This document shows positions 47,369 to 58,368 of a stretch of 64,000 nucleotides of DNA, piece by piece; positions within the stretch are counted from its first letter, which is position 1, and each line of letters starts with the position of its first letter. Under the pieces are notes generated by a model. That model saw nothing but the letters and a program-made list of their open reading frames with translations. It had not been told where the DNA came from and did not search any database. Both the position numbers and the translations under genes were made by a program. This DNA is from Corynebacterium yudongzhengii (GTDB lineage: Bacteria; Actinomycetota; Actinomycetes; Mycobacteriales; Mycobacteriaceae), in the NCBI RefSeq assembly GCF_003065405.1, contig NZ_CP026947.1:1550001-1614000 (forward strand), written 5' to 3'.

Positions 47369-48393
47369 GGAAGCACCTCCACATTGAGTCCGTCTGTGCG
47401 ATCCGCCCAGCTCAGGGCGGAGGAAATGGATGCCGACGCCCCGTTGAGCCCGAGCACGAGCGTGCCCACCGAGCTGTGCCGAAGCGGCGCGTCCGCCGCG
47501 TGGAGTAGCTGCGCGGTCACGTCGAAACGCTCGCTAAACTGGCCGATGATGTCGCGGGCGGCGCCGCCGGTGTGGACGATGCGCACAGTCGTCGGGAAGG
47601 GGTGCTCGCGCAAATCCGCCACGACGCTATCCGGCAGCTTCTGCGGCACGACCGTTTCGACGAAGCGCCGAGTCAACGGCTGCTGCGGGTGGGCGAACAC
47701 GTCGCGCACGGCGCCGTTTTCGATGAGTTCCCCGTTTTCGAGGACGGCGACGTTATCGGCGATCCTCGAGACCGCCGACATCTGGTGGGTGATGATGAGG
47801 ATGGTCAGGCCGAGTTCTTCGTTGATGCGCTCCAGCAGCTCGAGGATCTGCGAGGTGGTCAGCGGGTCGAGGGCGCTCGTGGGCTCGTCGCACAGCAGGA
47901 TCTTCGGGTCCATGACCAGCGCGCGAGCAATGCCGACGCGCTGACGCTGCCCGCCGGAGAGCTGGGCGGGCCGGTGGCCGGCACGCTCGGCGAGTCCGAC
48001 GAGCTCGAGCACTTCCTTGACCCGGCTATCCCTCTCACTCTTGGCGACGCTGGCGAGCACCAACGGCATCGCCACGTTTTCGGCGACGGTCTTCGAGTCG
48101 ATCAGGTTGTGATGCTGGAAGACCATGCCCATCTGGCGGCGCAGCTGGCGCAGCTCCGAGTGCCGGAGCTTGGCGACGTCTCGTCCCAACGTGGTCACGG
48201 TCCCACCAGTGACACTCTCGAGCCCGTTGACGGTGCGAAGCAGAGTGGACTTGCCGGCACCAGAGGTGCCCACCACCCCATAGATACTGCCGGCGGGGAT
48301 GTCGAAAAAGATATCCTTCAAGGCAAGCACGCTATCGAAAGCCTTGCTCACGCCGCTGAAGCTCACGGCGGGCACGGTATTAGGTGAGGTCAT
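47365..48393 (-). CDS. metN: Methionine ABC transporter ATPase
   Basis: 342 residues. Walker A GTSGAGKST, signature LSGGQRQRVGIARAL and Walker B ILLCDEPTSAL are intact. The last 80 residues form the NIL domain (LVLGLNGASASISSAL) that senses methionine to inhibit transport. Middle gene of metQ-metN-metI. Confidence 0.92.
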   Translation of the reverse strand: MTSPNTVPAVSFSGVSKAFDSVLALKDIFFDIPAGSIYGVVGTSGAGKSTLLRTVNGLESVTGGTVTTLGRDVAKLRHSELRQLRRQMGMVFQHHNLIDSKTVAENVAMPLVLASVAKSERDSRVKEVLELVGLAERAGHRPAQLSGGQRQRVGIARALVMDPKILLCDEPTSALDPLTTSQILELLERINEELGLTILIITHQMSAVSRIADNVAVLENGELIENGAVRDVFAHPQQPLTRRFVETVVPQKLPDSVVADLREHPFPTTVRIVHTGGAARDIIGQFSERFDVTAQLLHAADAPLRHSSVGTLVLGLNGASASISSALSWADRTDGLNVEVLP

Positions 48394-48432
48394 ACAGGCA
48401 CACCTTTCGTTTCTCTGTCGCTCGACGCCCCG

Positions 48433-49264
48433 CTACTGGGGAGGGGTGATCTCTTCCGGGACGAACCAGTATTCATCGGAGTTCTCTTCGGCGAGGAACT
48501 CGTGGAACTCTTCGGAGTTATAGGCATCGACGACCGCGTTGGCCCACTCGGAGTCCGCGTCCTCGGCGCGCACGACGGCCTGCAGGATCAGCTCGGGCCG
48601 CAGGGACTCCTGGAAGTGCTGCAGCTCGGTATCCACGCCGGAGGCATAGGAGATCGAGCCCGGGATGACGCCCCAGTCCAGATCCGCGAGAGAGCGCGGG
48701 ATCGTGGCGGAATCCATGGTCTGAATATCCAGGTTGTGCGGGTTGTCCTCGACATCCGCCATGGTCAAAAGTCCGGGGTTCGCGTCCGGGTTGAGGGTGA
48801 TCCAGCCGGCGTCTTCCAGCATGAGGAAGGCGCGGGACTGGTTGGAGGCGTCCTGCGGGATGCCGACGGTGTGGCCGTCGGCGACGTCGTCCAGCAAGGA
48901 ATGGTTCTCGGAGTAAATGCCGGCCGGCACGGTCGGGACCGGGGTAATGTTGGCCAGCTCCGACCCGATCTCCTCGTTGAAGTTCTCCATGTAGGAGGTG
49001 TGCTGGTCGACGTTCAGGTCGGTCGAGCCTTCCCGCGACCGAGACGTCGGCCTGCTGGAGTTCCGAGAACTCGGTGTATTCGATCGTGTATCCGGCCTCG
49101 CTGAGAATGGGCTCGATGCCGTCTTGGAAGAGTACGGAGTAAGGACCCGGCAAGGTGGCCACGCGGATGGTGTTCTCGTCCGAGCCATCGGCACCGCAGG
49201 CTACGAGGCCTGCGGAGGCGAATACGCTGATAGCACCCAGTGCGAGGCAACGGCGGATATGCAT
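48433..49264 (-). pseudogene. Methionine-binding lipoprotein MetQ, frameshifted
   Basis: The signal and lipobox (GLVAC, Cys near 23) and the first 75 residues (TIRVATLPGPYSVLFQDGIEPIL, ELQQADVSVA) are in one frame. The rest (EGSTDLNVDQHTSYMENFNEEIG to the end PEEITPPQ) is in another. A single extra G in GCGGGAAG near 49030 explains it. Without MetQ the transporter would lack its binding protein. A read error is a real possibility because metN and metI are perfect. Confidence 0.85.
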
Positions 49265-49304
49265 GTTTCTCCTGAATAAAATAGACCAAGTAGTACGTCG
49301 CGCT

Positions 49305-49320
49305 TAGACCACTTGGTCCG
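49305..49320. promoter_or_regulatory. Possible McbR operator
   Basis: TAGAC-CACTTG-GTCCG matches the corynebacterial McbR half-site pattern TAGAC-N6-GTCTA in all but the last two bases, and lies 41 bases before metQ. A second TAGAC occurs at 49282. McbR represses sulfur and methionine genes, which fits the target. Confidence 0.5.
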
Positions 49321-49396
49321 TTCAGGTTGCTGCCAACGACCCCCACGAAAGGGTGCATATGCGGCAGTTTTAACAACTGGTTTTTAACAACGGCAA

Positions 49397-49432
49397 AACC
49401 CACCCCTCGCTGTCACAGCGACGAGGCGGGTT
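49397..49432 (-). terminator. Hairpin terminator after the SGNH hydrolase gene
   Basis: A stem with outer AACCC/GGGTT and inner CCTCG/CGAGG arms, followed on the minus strand by a short T-run (GGGTTTTG), 65 bases after the stop codon of the hydrolase gene. Confidence 0.55.
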
Positions 49433-49496
49433 GGGCTCAAGGACGCTCAGTAACGATCGCATTCACCGTCTTTTGGCTCTGAGTTAGATACCTGAG

Positions 49497-50525
49497 TTAG
49501 ATGCCGAGGTCATTCTTAATGATCTCGGCCATGCCGTACTGACCCTGCACGGTCGGGTGGTTGACCATCGGGCCCATCTCCGGATCCTGCACTCCAGCAA
49601 CCCAGCGCTCACCCTCCGGCGCACAGGTGGAATGCGACTTCGACTGCTCGTAGACGTCGATGAAGTTCGCGCCCCCGGCCAGAGCAGCGTCGCGAAGGTT
49701 GTTGCGGAACGACTCCTGGATGAAGTCACTGCCCGGGGTCGGCAGACGCAGGATCGTGTTGTTCGGCAGGTTCACGAAGCACACGTTCTCGCCGTTACCT
49801 TCGGAGGCCGGCTCGGCGAAAGCCTGGTACGAGGTGAAGGTCACGCGGGCGCCCGGGGCAACCTGGCTGACACGGTTCTGCACGTGGTTAACCAGCTGGC
49901 GGTAGGCGCTCACGGGAGGAACCGGAATGTTCACGGAACCCAGGGCGGCGTCAGCCCACTGGGTGACGTCCAGGCCGCCGTACATGAGCACGACCTCTTC
50001 GGTACCCGGTCCGATATCGCCGTACATGATGGCGGCCTCGAGGTAGGCGAGCATCTGGACGATCGGGAGACCGCCCGTGCCGTTGCAGGACCAGTCGCCG
50101 ACGGTCTTGCCGGACTCGCGGCCGACGATCTTCGGCCAGTTCTCGTTGTCGGTCGCACAGTTAGAGACGATGAGGCTCTGCCCCGGCTCCAGACCGCGCG
50201 GGCCAGCCTTGCCGGCGTTGGCAGTGAAGGAGTCACCGAAGGCGACGATCTGCTTCGGCTCGGTAGCCCACGGCGAGAAGTTCGACGGCAGGTCCAGACC
50301 GGCGGCCTCGACCGGGATACCCAGGTTATCGAGGGTCCGCTGGAGCTGCTGGAGCGGGCTTGCGACGGCGGCACCCACGGCGTTCGCGGCCACGGCCGGC
50401 GGCGGGCCCGCAGGAATACCAGGTACCGGAGTGGCAGCTGCGGTGGGGACAAGGAGCCCGCCACTCAGCGTCGCGACGGCCGCGACCACTGCAACACGGG
50501 CGGAAGTAACGAAGTTCTTAACCAT
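49497..50525 (-). CDS. Secreted SGNH/GDSL hydrolase
   Basis: 342 residues. A signal peptide ends near PTAAATP, then a Pro/Ala linker. The SGNH block I IVAFGDSFTANAG carries the nucleophile Ser, block II/III residues lie in SCNGTGG, and block V NHPTVQGQ gives Asn-His. Six or so cysteines suggest disulfides. It likely cleaves esters on lipids or cell-wall glycans outside the cell. Substrate undetermined. Confidence 0.85.
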   Translation of the reverse strand: MVKNFVTSARVAVVAAVATLSGGLLVPTAAATPVPGIPAGPPPAVAANAVGAAVASPLQQLQRTLDNLGIPVEAAGLDLPSNFSPWATEPKQIVAFGDSFTANAGKAGPRGLEPGQSLIVSNCATDNENWPKIVGRESGKTVGDWSCNGTGGLPIVQMLAYLEAAIMYGDIGPGTEEVVLMYGGLDVTQWADAALGSVNIPVPPVSAYRQLVNHVQNRVSQVAPGARVTFTSYQAFAEPASEGNGENVCFVNLPNNTILRLPTPGSDFIQESFRNNLRDAALAGGANFIDVYEQSKSHSTCAPEGERWVAGVQDPEMGPMVNHPTVQGQYGMAEIIKNDLGI

Positions 50526-50864
50526 GCGTTAAATGCAACATAACTGCTTTGTTATATCCATATAAGGGCTTAAAGTTTGCTGAAAGTCTTTTTCACTACA
50601 CGCTTGTCCAACATATGCGTTTCTGGGCATATCTAATGCTGGTCAGGCGGAAAAATAGCGCCAGTAGCTTTACTCGCACCCTCAACCGAAGTATCACCCC
50701 CGTTTGTGCAGGGAATCACATGATTAACGCAGTGTTTTCTCAGATTTTGATGTGCGAAGTGATTCATATTTCAGGGAGCGGATTTCGCCCGGGCTCCCGC
50801 CATCGCTTTTCGGACACGCAGCCGCCAAGGGCTGCCAGCATTGGGCGCCCAGGATCCGCGAACG

Positions 50865-50951
50865 GATAGCGCGAGACGGTGCGCCGACAGGCAGGGGCCC
50901 CGATCCGCGAGACTCGTCTGCCAGGGTCTTTTCGACGAGCGTTAGCGCAAC
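50865..50951. repeat. 100-bp palindromic element, degenerate copy
   Basis: The right half (GACTCGTCTGCCAGGGTC then TTTTCGACGAGCGTTAGCGC) follows the right half of the copy at 19131-19238 closely. The left half is barely recognisable. Confidence 0.5.
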
Positions 50952-51060
50952 AACAGGACCCGAGAGAGTAGGCGGTGGTTGGCGCCGGCCAATCGTCCCA
51001 CCTCGCCCATTGGCCTCTTCTGTGGGGCTGTTGTATTTTGCCGGCCCGCATTGGCATGAC

Positions 51061-51170
51061 GCGCTATCGCTGGTCGAAATCAGCCGCCCCTAAAGGAGTG
51101 CTGGTTTCGACCGCGCGGGACTCCTTTCTGAGAGGGCTCTTTCGACCGGGCACACGAAGGCGATAACGCT
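51061..51170. repeat. 100-bp palindromic element, copy 4
   Basis: The left arm GCGCTATCGCTGGTCGAAAT is clear and the centre CCCCTAAAGGAGTGCTGG is as in other copies. The right arm TTTCGACC is followed by an apparent insertion of about 13 bases before CGATAACGC. Confidence 0.65.
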
Positions 51171-51243
51171 GCATGGACGGTAGGGCGTCAGGTGTTCTGA
51201 AGGTCCGCTCTTTGGCGCGGTTTTACGTTACCGCTATACAAAC

Positions 51244-51334
51244 GCTTAAAGGACGATGCTTGAGGGGCGCGCCCTTAAGGTTTTGTCGCGAAAAATCACC
51301 CGATTTGCCGCCCCTCAAGGTTCTCCCTTTAAGC
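51244..51334. repeat. Long interrupted inverted repeat
   Basis: GCTTAAAGG and CTTGAGGGGCG (51244-51269) pair with CGCCCCTCAAG and CCTTTAAGC (51309-51334), separated by matching internal gaps of six bases. A stable hairpin of about 20 pairs. It lies 170 bases before adh and could be a small RNA, an attenuator or a mobile-element remnant. Confidence 0.75.
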
Positions 51335-51403
51335 ATTTGCACCCAGGGCGGCACCCCAGGCACCCCAGCCCCCCACAAACCCCCACCACCAACAAATGTG
51401 GCC

Positions 51404-51433
51404 TTGCTCACACTAGCTTAGTGAAACTATACT
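51404..51433 (+). promoter_or_regulatory. Likely adh promoter
   Basis: TTGCTC and TATACT separated by 18 bases, about 70 bases before the alcohol dehydrogenase start. AT-rich between them. Confidence 0.45.
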
Positions 51434-51502
51434 GATAACTGGGTACACACTCGCGAGCACCCCAGTCCTCTTTCCAGCCCCTTTACCTTAAGGAGCGAGA
51501 CC

Positions 51503-52528
51503 ATGACCCAGACTTTCACCGCCGCCGTGGTCGACGAATTCGGCCCTACAGTCAACCTCCGCGATCTTAAACTCCCCGAGCCAGGCCCCTTCCAGGCTCT
51601 AGTCAAGCTCGTTTCTTCCGGAATCTGCCACACCGATCTGCACGCCGCCGAAGGTGACTGGCCCGTGAAGCCGGAACCGCCGTTCGTGCCTGGACATGAG
51701 GGGGTCGGGATCGTCGAGAAGGTCGGCGAGAACGTCTCCCGCGTCAAGGTGGGCCAGATGGTCGGCAACGCCTGGCTGTGGTCGGCGTGTGGCGAGTGCG
51801 AGCACTGCCGCACCGGACACGAGACCCGCTGCGCGGACGCTGACTACGGCGGCTACACCCAGAACGGCTCGTTCGGCGAGTACATGCTCGTCGATACCCG
51901 CTACTGCCCCATCATCCCGGAGGGCTGCGACCCCATCGAGGTCGCGCCGATCCTGTGCGCCGGCGTGACGGTGTACAAGGCGCTTAAGACCACGGGCGTG
52001 AAGCCCGGCCAGTTCGTCGTGATCTCCGGCATCGGCGGGCTTGGCCACATCGCCGTGCAGTACGCGGTGGCGATGGGCATGCGCGTCATCGCCGTCGACA
52101 TCGCAGACGAGAAGCTCCAGCTCGCCTCCAAGCACGGCGCGGAGCTGACCGTCAACGCCGCAGACGGCGACCCGGTGGCTACGATCCAGGAGTTCACCGG
52201 CGAGGGCGCGCACGGCGTGCTCGTCACCGCGGTGCACCCCTCGGCGTTCGGCCAGGCCATCGACCTTAGCCGCCGCGGCGGCACCATCGCTTTCGTGGGA
52301 CTGCCGCCGGGGGATTTCCCGGCGTCGATCTTCAACATCGTGTTCAAGGAGCTGAGTGTGCGCGGATCGCTCGTCGGGACCCGGCAGGACATGGAGGAAG
52401 CCCTCGACTTCTACGCCCGCGGGCTGATCCGCCCGACCTACTCGGAGTGCCGCCACGACGAGATTAACGACGTCTTCCAGGCGCTTGTCGACGGCACCGT
52501 CGAAGGCCGCAAGGTCATCCGCTACTAG
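51503..52528 (+). CDS. adhA: Zinc-dependent alcohol dehydrogenase
   Basis: 341 residues. Catalytic zinc ligands are in SGICHTDLHA and PGHEGVG; structural zinc cysteines are in CGECEHCRTGHETRC; the NAD fold GIGGLGHIAVQYA follows. Length and motifs are of the AdhP/AdhA class that oxidises ethanol and propanol. AAGGAGC precedes the ATG. Its end is only seven bases from the convergent guaB1 gene. Confidence 0.92.
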   Translation: MTQTFTAAVVDEFGPTVNLRDLKLPEPGPFQALVKLVSSGICHTDLHAAEGDWPVKPEPPFVPGHEGVGIVEKVGENVSRVKVGQMVGNAWLWSACGECEHCRTGHETRCADADYGGYTQNGSFGEYMLVDTRYCPIIPEGCDPIEVAPILCAGVTVYKALKTTGVKPGQFVVISGIGGLGHIAVQYAVAMGMRVIAVDIADEKLQLASKHGAELTVNAADGDPVATIQEFTGEGAHGVLVTAVHPSAFGQAIDLSRRGGTIAFVGLPPGDFPASIFNIVFKELSVRGSLVGTRQDMEEALDFYARGLIRPTYSECRHDEINDVFQALVDGTVEGRKVIRY

Positions 52529-52534
52529 TACCGC

Positions 52535-54671
<2,137 letters not shown>

Positions 54672-54675
<4 letters not shown>

Positions 54676-55682
54676 TTCACCTCGCGACGCCAGCCTTTCC
54701 CTTCCGCGTCATACTGCACGCGCAGGGCGGCCTTTTCAGCCCCCGGCTGCCAGAACTCGACGTGCTGCGGGGAAACCGCGAAGAACTCCCCGCCCCCGCC
54801 TGGGCTGGTGATGCGGTTGACCTCGCCGCGCACGCGCACCGCGCGGGCCTGCTCCGGCCACCAGAAGTTCAGCGCAGCGGCCTTCACGTGGCGCAGCTGT
54901 TCCGCCTTTGTGGAGCGCGCCGAGGTGCCGAAAGAAAAGCCCTGCTCGTCCACCGCGTAGAGGTTGACGGTGCGGGCATCCGGCGCACCGGAGGCATCCA
55001 CCGTGGCCAGGGTCATGGCCTTCGGCTCGGCGACGGGGCCACAGGCGGCATGAAACCAGTCCACGAACAGTGCAATCGGGTTATCGGGCAGGTTGTCTAC
55101 ATCCAGCTCCGGCGCCTGGCCGGTCATCGAGGCGACATCCTGCAGCTGTTTCGCGCTCAAAGTGCTCATGCCGTCCAACTTAGCGGGCAGAAAGCTCGTG
55201 TAGCGCTGCCAGCGCGGCTGCCACAGCCCCACGCGCACGCCGATAAGCTCTCGCAAGTGCGGAGATGTCTCCTCGTCCAGGGCGCGAATATAATCCCCGA
55301 CGACCTCCCGCGGTAGCCGCAAACCCATCGTCAGATGCGGCAGCCACCGCCGGCCCCGCCCGTCCGGATTCAGCGCGGAGAGCTCGCGGGCGGCACACTC
55401 GAGCTCTTCGGTGGTCTCTAAAAGCCAGGCGACGGTTTGGCGGCGCTTCGTTCCGAAGGTGACGGTTCCGGCCCGTCGAAAAGCGGCCGGCACGTGCGGC
55501 GGCAACAGCTGCGCGGCACGCCGCGTGACGACGGGCACCATCTCCGGCGCAAACGTCACCGTAATGTGCGGCGTCTGGCGCTGGGGCGGGAACCCGCGCT
55601 CGGCCAAGCGGGAGAAGATCGCGCGGATCTCCGCCTCCTGGTCACCGGAGAGGTGGAAGAGGATGTTATCCGGCGAGGTCAC
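54672..55682 (-). CDS. 2H phosphoesterase / pyridoxamine-phosphate oxidase fusion
   Basis: 336 residues in two parts. Residues 1-170 contain the two HxT motifs of 2H phosphoesterases (PHITVTF near 39-45, HLTMGL near 116-121), like RNA 2',3'-cyclic phosphodiesterases. Residues 172-336 are a PNPOx-type FMN enzyme (ALFVDWFHAACG, AMTLATVDASGAPDARTVNLYAVDE, FWQPG), which oxidises pyridoxamine 5'-phosphate to PLP. A Met at 172 could start the oxidase alone, but no stop separates the two domains, so an in-frame fusion is read. Confidence 0.78.
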
Positions 55683-55719
55683 CTGGGCTCTCCTTTACTC
55701 ACCGCACGCCGGCCGACCC

Positions 55720-56805
55720 CTAAACGTTGAACTTGAACTCGACCACGTCGCCGTCTTGCATCTCGTAGTCCTTGCCCTCCTGGCGGACCTTGCCGCTGGC
55801 GCGGGCCTCGTTGATGGAGCCGGCGGCGTCGAGGTCGTCGTAGGAGACGATCTCCGCCTTGATGAAGCCCTTCTCGAAGTCCGAGTGGATCACGCCGGCG
55901 GCCTGCGGGGCGGTATCGCCCTGGTGGATGGTCCAGGCGCGAGCCTCCTTCGGTCCGGCGGTGAGGTAGGTCTGCAGCCCCAGGGTGGCGAAGCCCGCCT
56001 TGGCCAGCGAGTGCAGGCCCGGCTCGTCCTGGCCGACGGAGGAGAGCAGCTCGGCGGCCTCCTCGTCGTCCAGCTCGAGCAGCTCGGTTTCGGTCTGCGC
56101 GTCGAGGAAGACGCAGTCGGCCGGTGCGACGAGCTGGCGCAGTTCTTCCTTCTTAGCGTCGTCGGTGAGCACCTCCTCATCGGAGTTGAACACGTAGAGG
56201 AAGGGCTTCGCGCTCATCAAGTGCAGATCGCGCACGAGCTCGAGGTCGATCTCGCCGCTGCGGGAGGCGGCGTACAGGGTGCGATCGTCTTCTAAGATGG
56301 CCTGCGCCTTTTTGACCTCGTCGACGGTCGCGGCGAGCGACTTATCCTTCCGGGCCTCCTTCTCCAGGCGCGACAGGGCCTTCTCGATCGTCTGGAGATC
56401 GGCGAGGATGAGCTCAGCGTTGATCGTGGCGATGTCGGAGGCCGGGTCGACCTTGCCGTCGACATGCACGACGTTGTCATCGGAGAACGCGCGCACGACC
56501 TGGCAGATGGCGTCGGCCTCGCGGATGTTGGAGAGGAAGGCGTTGCCCATGCCCTCGCCCTCGGAGGCGCCGCGGACGATGCCGGCGATGTCGACGAAGG
56601 AGACCGTGGCCGGAAGGATGCGCTCGGAGTCGAAAATCTCGGCGAGCCGGTTCAGCCGGGCGTCGGGAAGCTCGACCAAGCCGACGTTGGGCTCGATGGT
56701 CGCGAAAGGGTAGTTCGCGGCCAGCACTTCGTTGCGGGTCAGGGCGTTAAACAGGGTCGACTTGCCCACGTTGGGCAGTCCGACGATTCCAAGAGTAAGG
56801 CTCAC
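55720..56805 (-). CDS. ychF: Redox-regulated ATPase/GTPase YchF
   Basis: 361 residues. P-loop GLPNVGKST (9-17), switch VDIAGIVRGA, and the Obg-family NxxE in place of NKxD (YVFNSDEE), which makes it ATP-preferring. A coiled coil and the C-terminal TGS domain (IHSDFEKGFIKAEIVSYDDL) follow. Broadly conserved ribosome-associated protein. Divergent from the AI-2E gene, 94 bases apart. Confidence 0.95.
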   Translation of the reverse strand: MSLTLGIVGLPNVGKSTLFNALTRNEVLAANYPFATIEPNVGLVELPDARLNRLAEIFDSERILPATVSFVDIAGIVRGASEGEGMGNAFLSNIREADAICQVVRAFSDDNVVHVDGKVDPASDIATINAELILADLQTIEKALSRLEKEARKDKSLAATVDEVKKAQAILEDDRTLYAASRSGEIDLELVRDLHLMSAKPFLYVFNSDEEVLTDDAKKEELRQLVAPADCVFLDAQTETELLELDDEEAAELLSSVGQDEPGLHSLAKAGFATLGLQTYLTAGPKEARAWTIHQGDTAPQAAGVIHSDFEKGFIKAEIVSYDDLDAAGSINEARASGKVRQEGKDYEMQDGDVVEFKFNV

Positions 56806-56898
56806 ATCGACTCATGGTAGCCCATCCGTTTTCCCGCGATAAGACCCGTCCCCGGCCTCGGCGTTGCCTGGAAATTTGGGATAAGGCACTATGGATGT

Positions 56899-58332
56899 GT
56901 GACTGACGAGCCTGAGACCCCGGAGAAGGATCAAAGCCCCTCCGGGAGCACCGCCGTAGGCGCCGCTGACTCCACCGATTACGACGCCAATGACCTCGCG
57001 CTCGACGATCCCGAAAAGGACATCGTCGACCGCTCCGTCGTGGTCTCCACCTTCTTAAAGAAGCTCGCCTGGTGGGCGCTGAGACTCTTCGTCATCGCCG
57101 CCGGCGGCTACGTCGTCTGGCTGTTGATCCAGCAGTTCTGGGCGGGCCTGCAGCCGATGATCCTCGCACTGATCATCTGCACGGTGCTCGCCCCGCCGAC
57201 CACCTGGCTGCGGAGGATCGGCTTCCCCGACGCCTTGGCCGCGTTGGTGTCGATCCTGCTGTTCTTCGGCATCCTCGGCGGCATCATCGCGCTGATCGCC
57301 CCCGATCTGGTGCGCCAGTCGCAGGTGCTCTACCTCCAGGCCTTCGCGGGCGTGCAACGCCTTATTCTGTGGGTCCAGGGCCCGCCGCTGGAGCTGAACA
57401 CCGAGGGCATCGAAAACGTGCTCAACGACATCGCCAGCTGGCTGCAAGACCAGGCCACCAGCATCGCCGGCGGGGTCGTCTCCGGCATCAGCACGGCGAC
57501 CTCGTGGATCATCCAGCTGTTCATGATCCTCGTGCTCGTGGTCTTCTTCCTCAAAGACGGCCACAAGTTTTTGCCCTGGGTGCGCCAGATGTTCGGCCGC
57601 CGGATGGGCTGGCACGCCACCGAGATGCTCACCCGTTCGTGGACCACGCTCGGCGGCTACATCCGCGCCCAAGCGATCGTCTCCGCGGTCGACGCGTTCT
57701 TCATCGGCCTCGGCCTCTGGCTCATCGGCGTGCCGATGGCCTTCACCCTCGCCATCATCACCTTCGTCGCCGGCTTCATCCCCTACATCGGGCCGATCGT
57801 CGCTGGTGCGCTCTCGGTGCTCGTCGCGCTGGTCTCGCTGGGCTTCGAAGAGGCGATCCTCGCTCTGCTGCTCGCCGTGGCCGTCCAGCAGCTCGAGGGC
57901 AACATCCTCAACCCGGTGCTGCAGTCGAAGGCCATGAAGCTGCATCCGGTGATCGTGCTGATCTCCGTGGTCGTCGGTGGCAGCATGCTTGGCATCCTCG
58001 GTGCGTTTCTGGCGGTGCCGGTCGCCGCGGTCATCGCGGTGGGCCTGCGCTACCTCATCGGTATGATCACCCTGCAGGCGGGCGAGAAGACTATCGACGA
58101 CATGGAGTTCGTCACCCCGGAGGGCCGCGCGGTCGGCCAGCTCAACCAGCAGCAGGGCCGCACCCTGCGCGAAGAGTGGCGCAAGGAGGGCCACTCCTCG
58201 GCCGAGTTCGCCCAGCTCGTCGAAGAGGACCAGAAGAAGGAAGAAGCGGACTCCGAGGACGAGAAGGCAAGCGACAACAAGGCAGCGAAGAAGTTTTTCG
58301 AACAAGCGATCGGGAAATTCCGCAAGCGCTGA
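56899..58332 (+). CDS. AI-2E family exporter-type membrane protein
   Basis: 477 residues. Acidic N-terminal tail of about 50 residues, eight helices between 55 and 395 with FVAGFIPYIGPIVAGALSVLVAL and VQQLEGNILNPVLQSKAMKLHP as family signatures, and a Glu/Lys-rich C-terminal tail of about 80 residues. Members export quorum signals or exchange ions, and the corynebacterial role is unknown. Start GTG at 56899. RmuC follows 36 bases later on the same strand. Confidence 0.85.
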   Translation: MTDEPETPEKDQSPSGSTAVGAADSTDYDANDLALDDPEKDIVDRSVVVSTFLKKLAWWALRLFVIAAGGYVVWLLIQQFWAGLQPMILALIICTVLAPPTTWLRRIGFPDALAALVSILLFFGILGGIIALIAPDLVRQSQVLYLQAFAGVQRLILWVQGPPLELNTEGIENVLNDIASWLQDQATSIAGGVVSGISTATSWIIQLFMILVLVVFFLKDGHKFLPWVRQMFGRRMGWHATEMLTRSWTTLGGYIRAQAIVSAVDAFFIGLGLWLIGVPMAFTLAIITFVAGFIPYIGPIVAGALSVLVALVSLGFEEAILALLLAVAVQQLEGNILNPVLQSKAMKLHPVIVLISVVVGGSMLGILGAFLAVPVAAVIAVGLRYLIGMITLQAGEKTIDDMEFVTPEGRAVGQLNQQQGRTLREEWRKEGHSSAEFAQLVEEDQKKEEADSEDEKASDNKAAKKFFEQAIGKFRKR

Positions 58333-58368
58333 CGGTGAATGTCCACCCCGTGTGAGACAGTGACGGTT

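Larger units (their letters stand above)
50526..51502. other. Intergenic region with palindromic elements and hairpin
   Basis: Nearly 1 kb without a solid gene: the AT-rich promoter side of the hydrolase gene (to about 50760), a degenerate (50865-50951) and a fuller (51061-51170) copy of the 100-bp palindromic element, a long hairpin (51244-51334) and the adh promoter. Confidence 0.7.
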
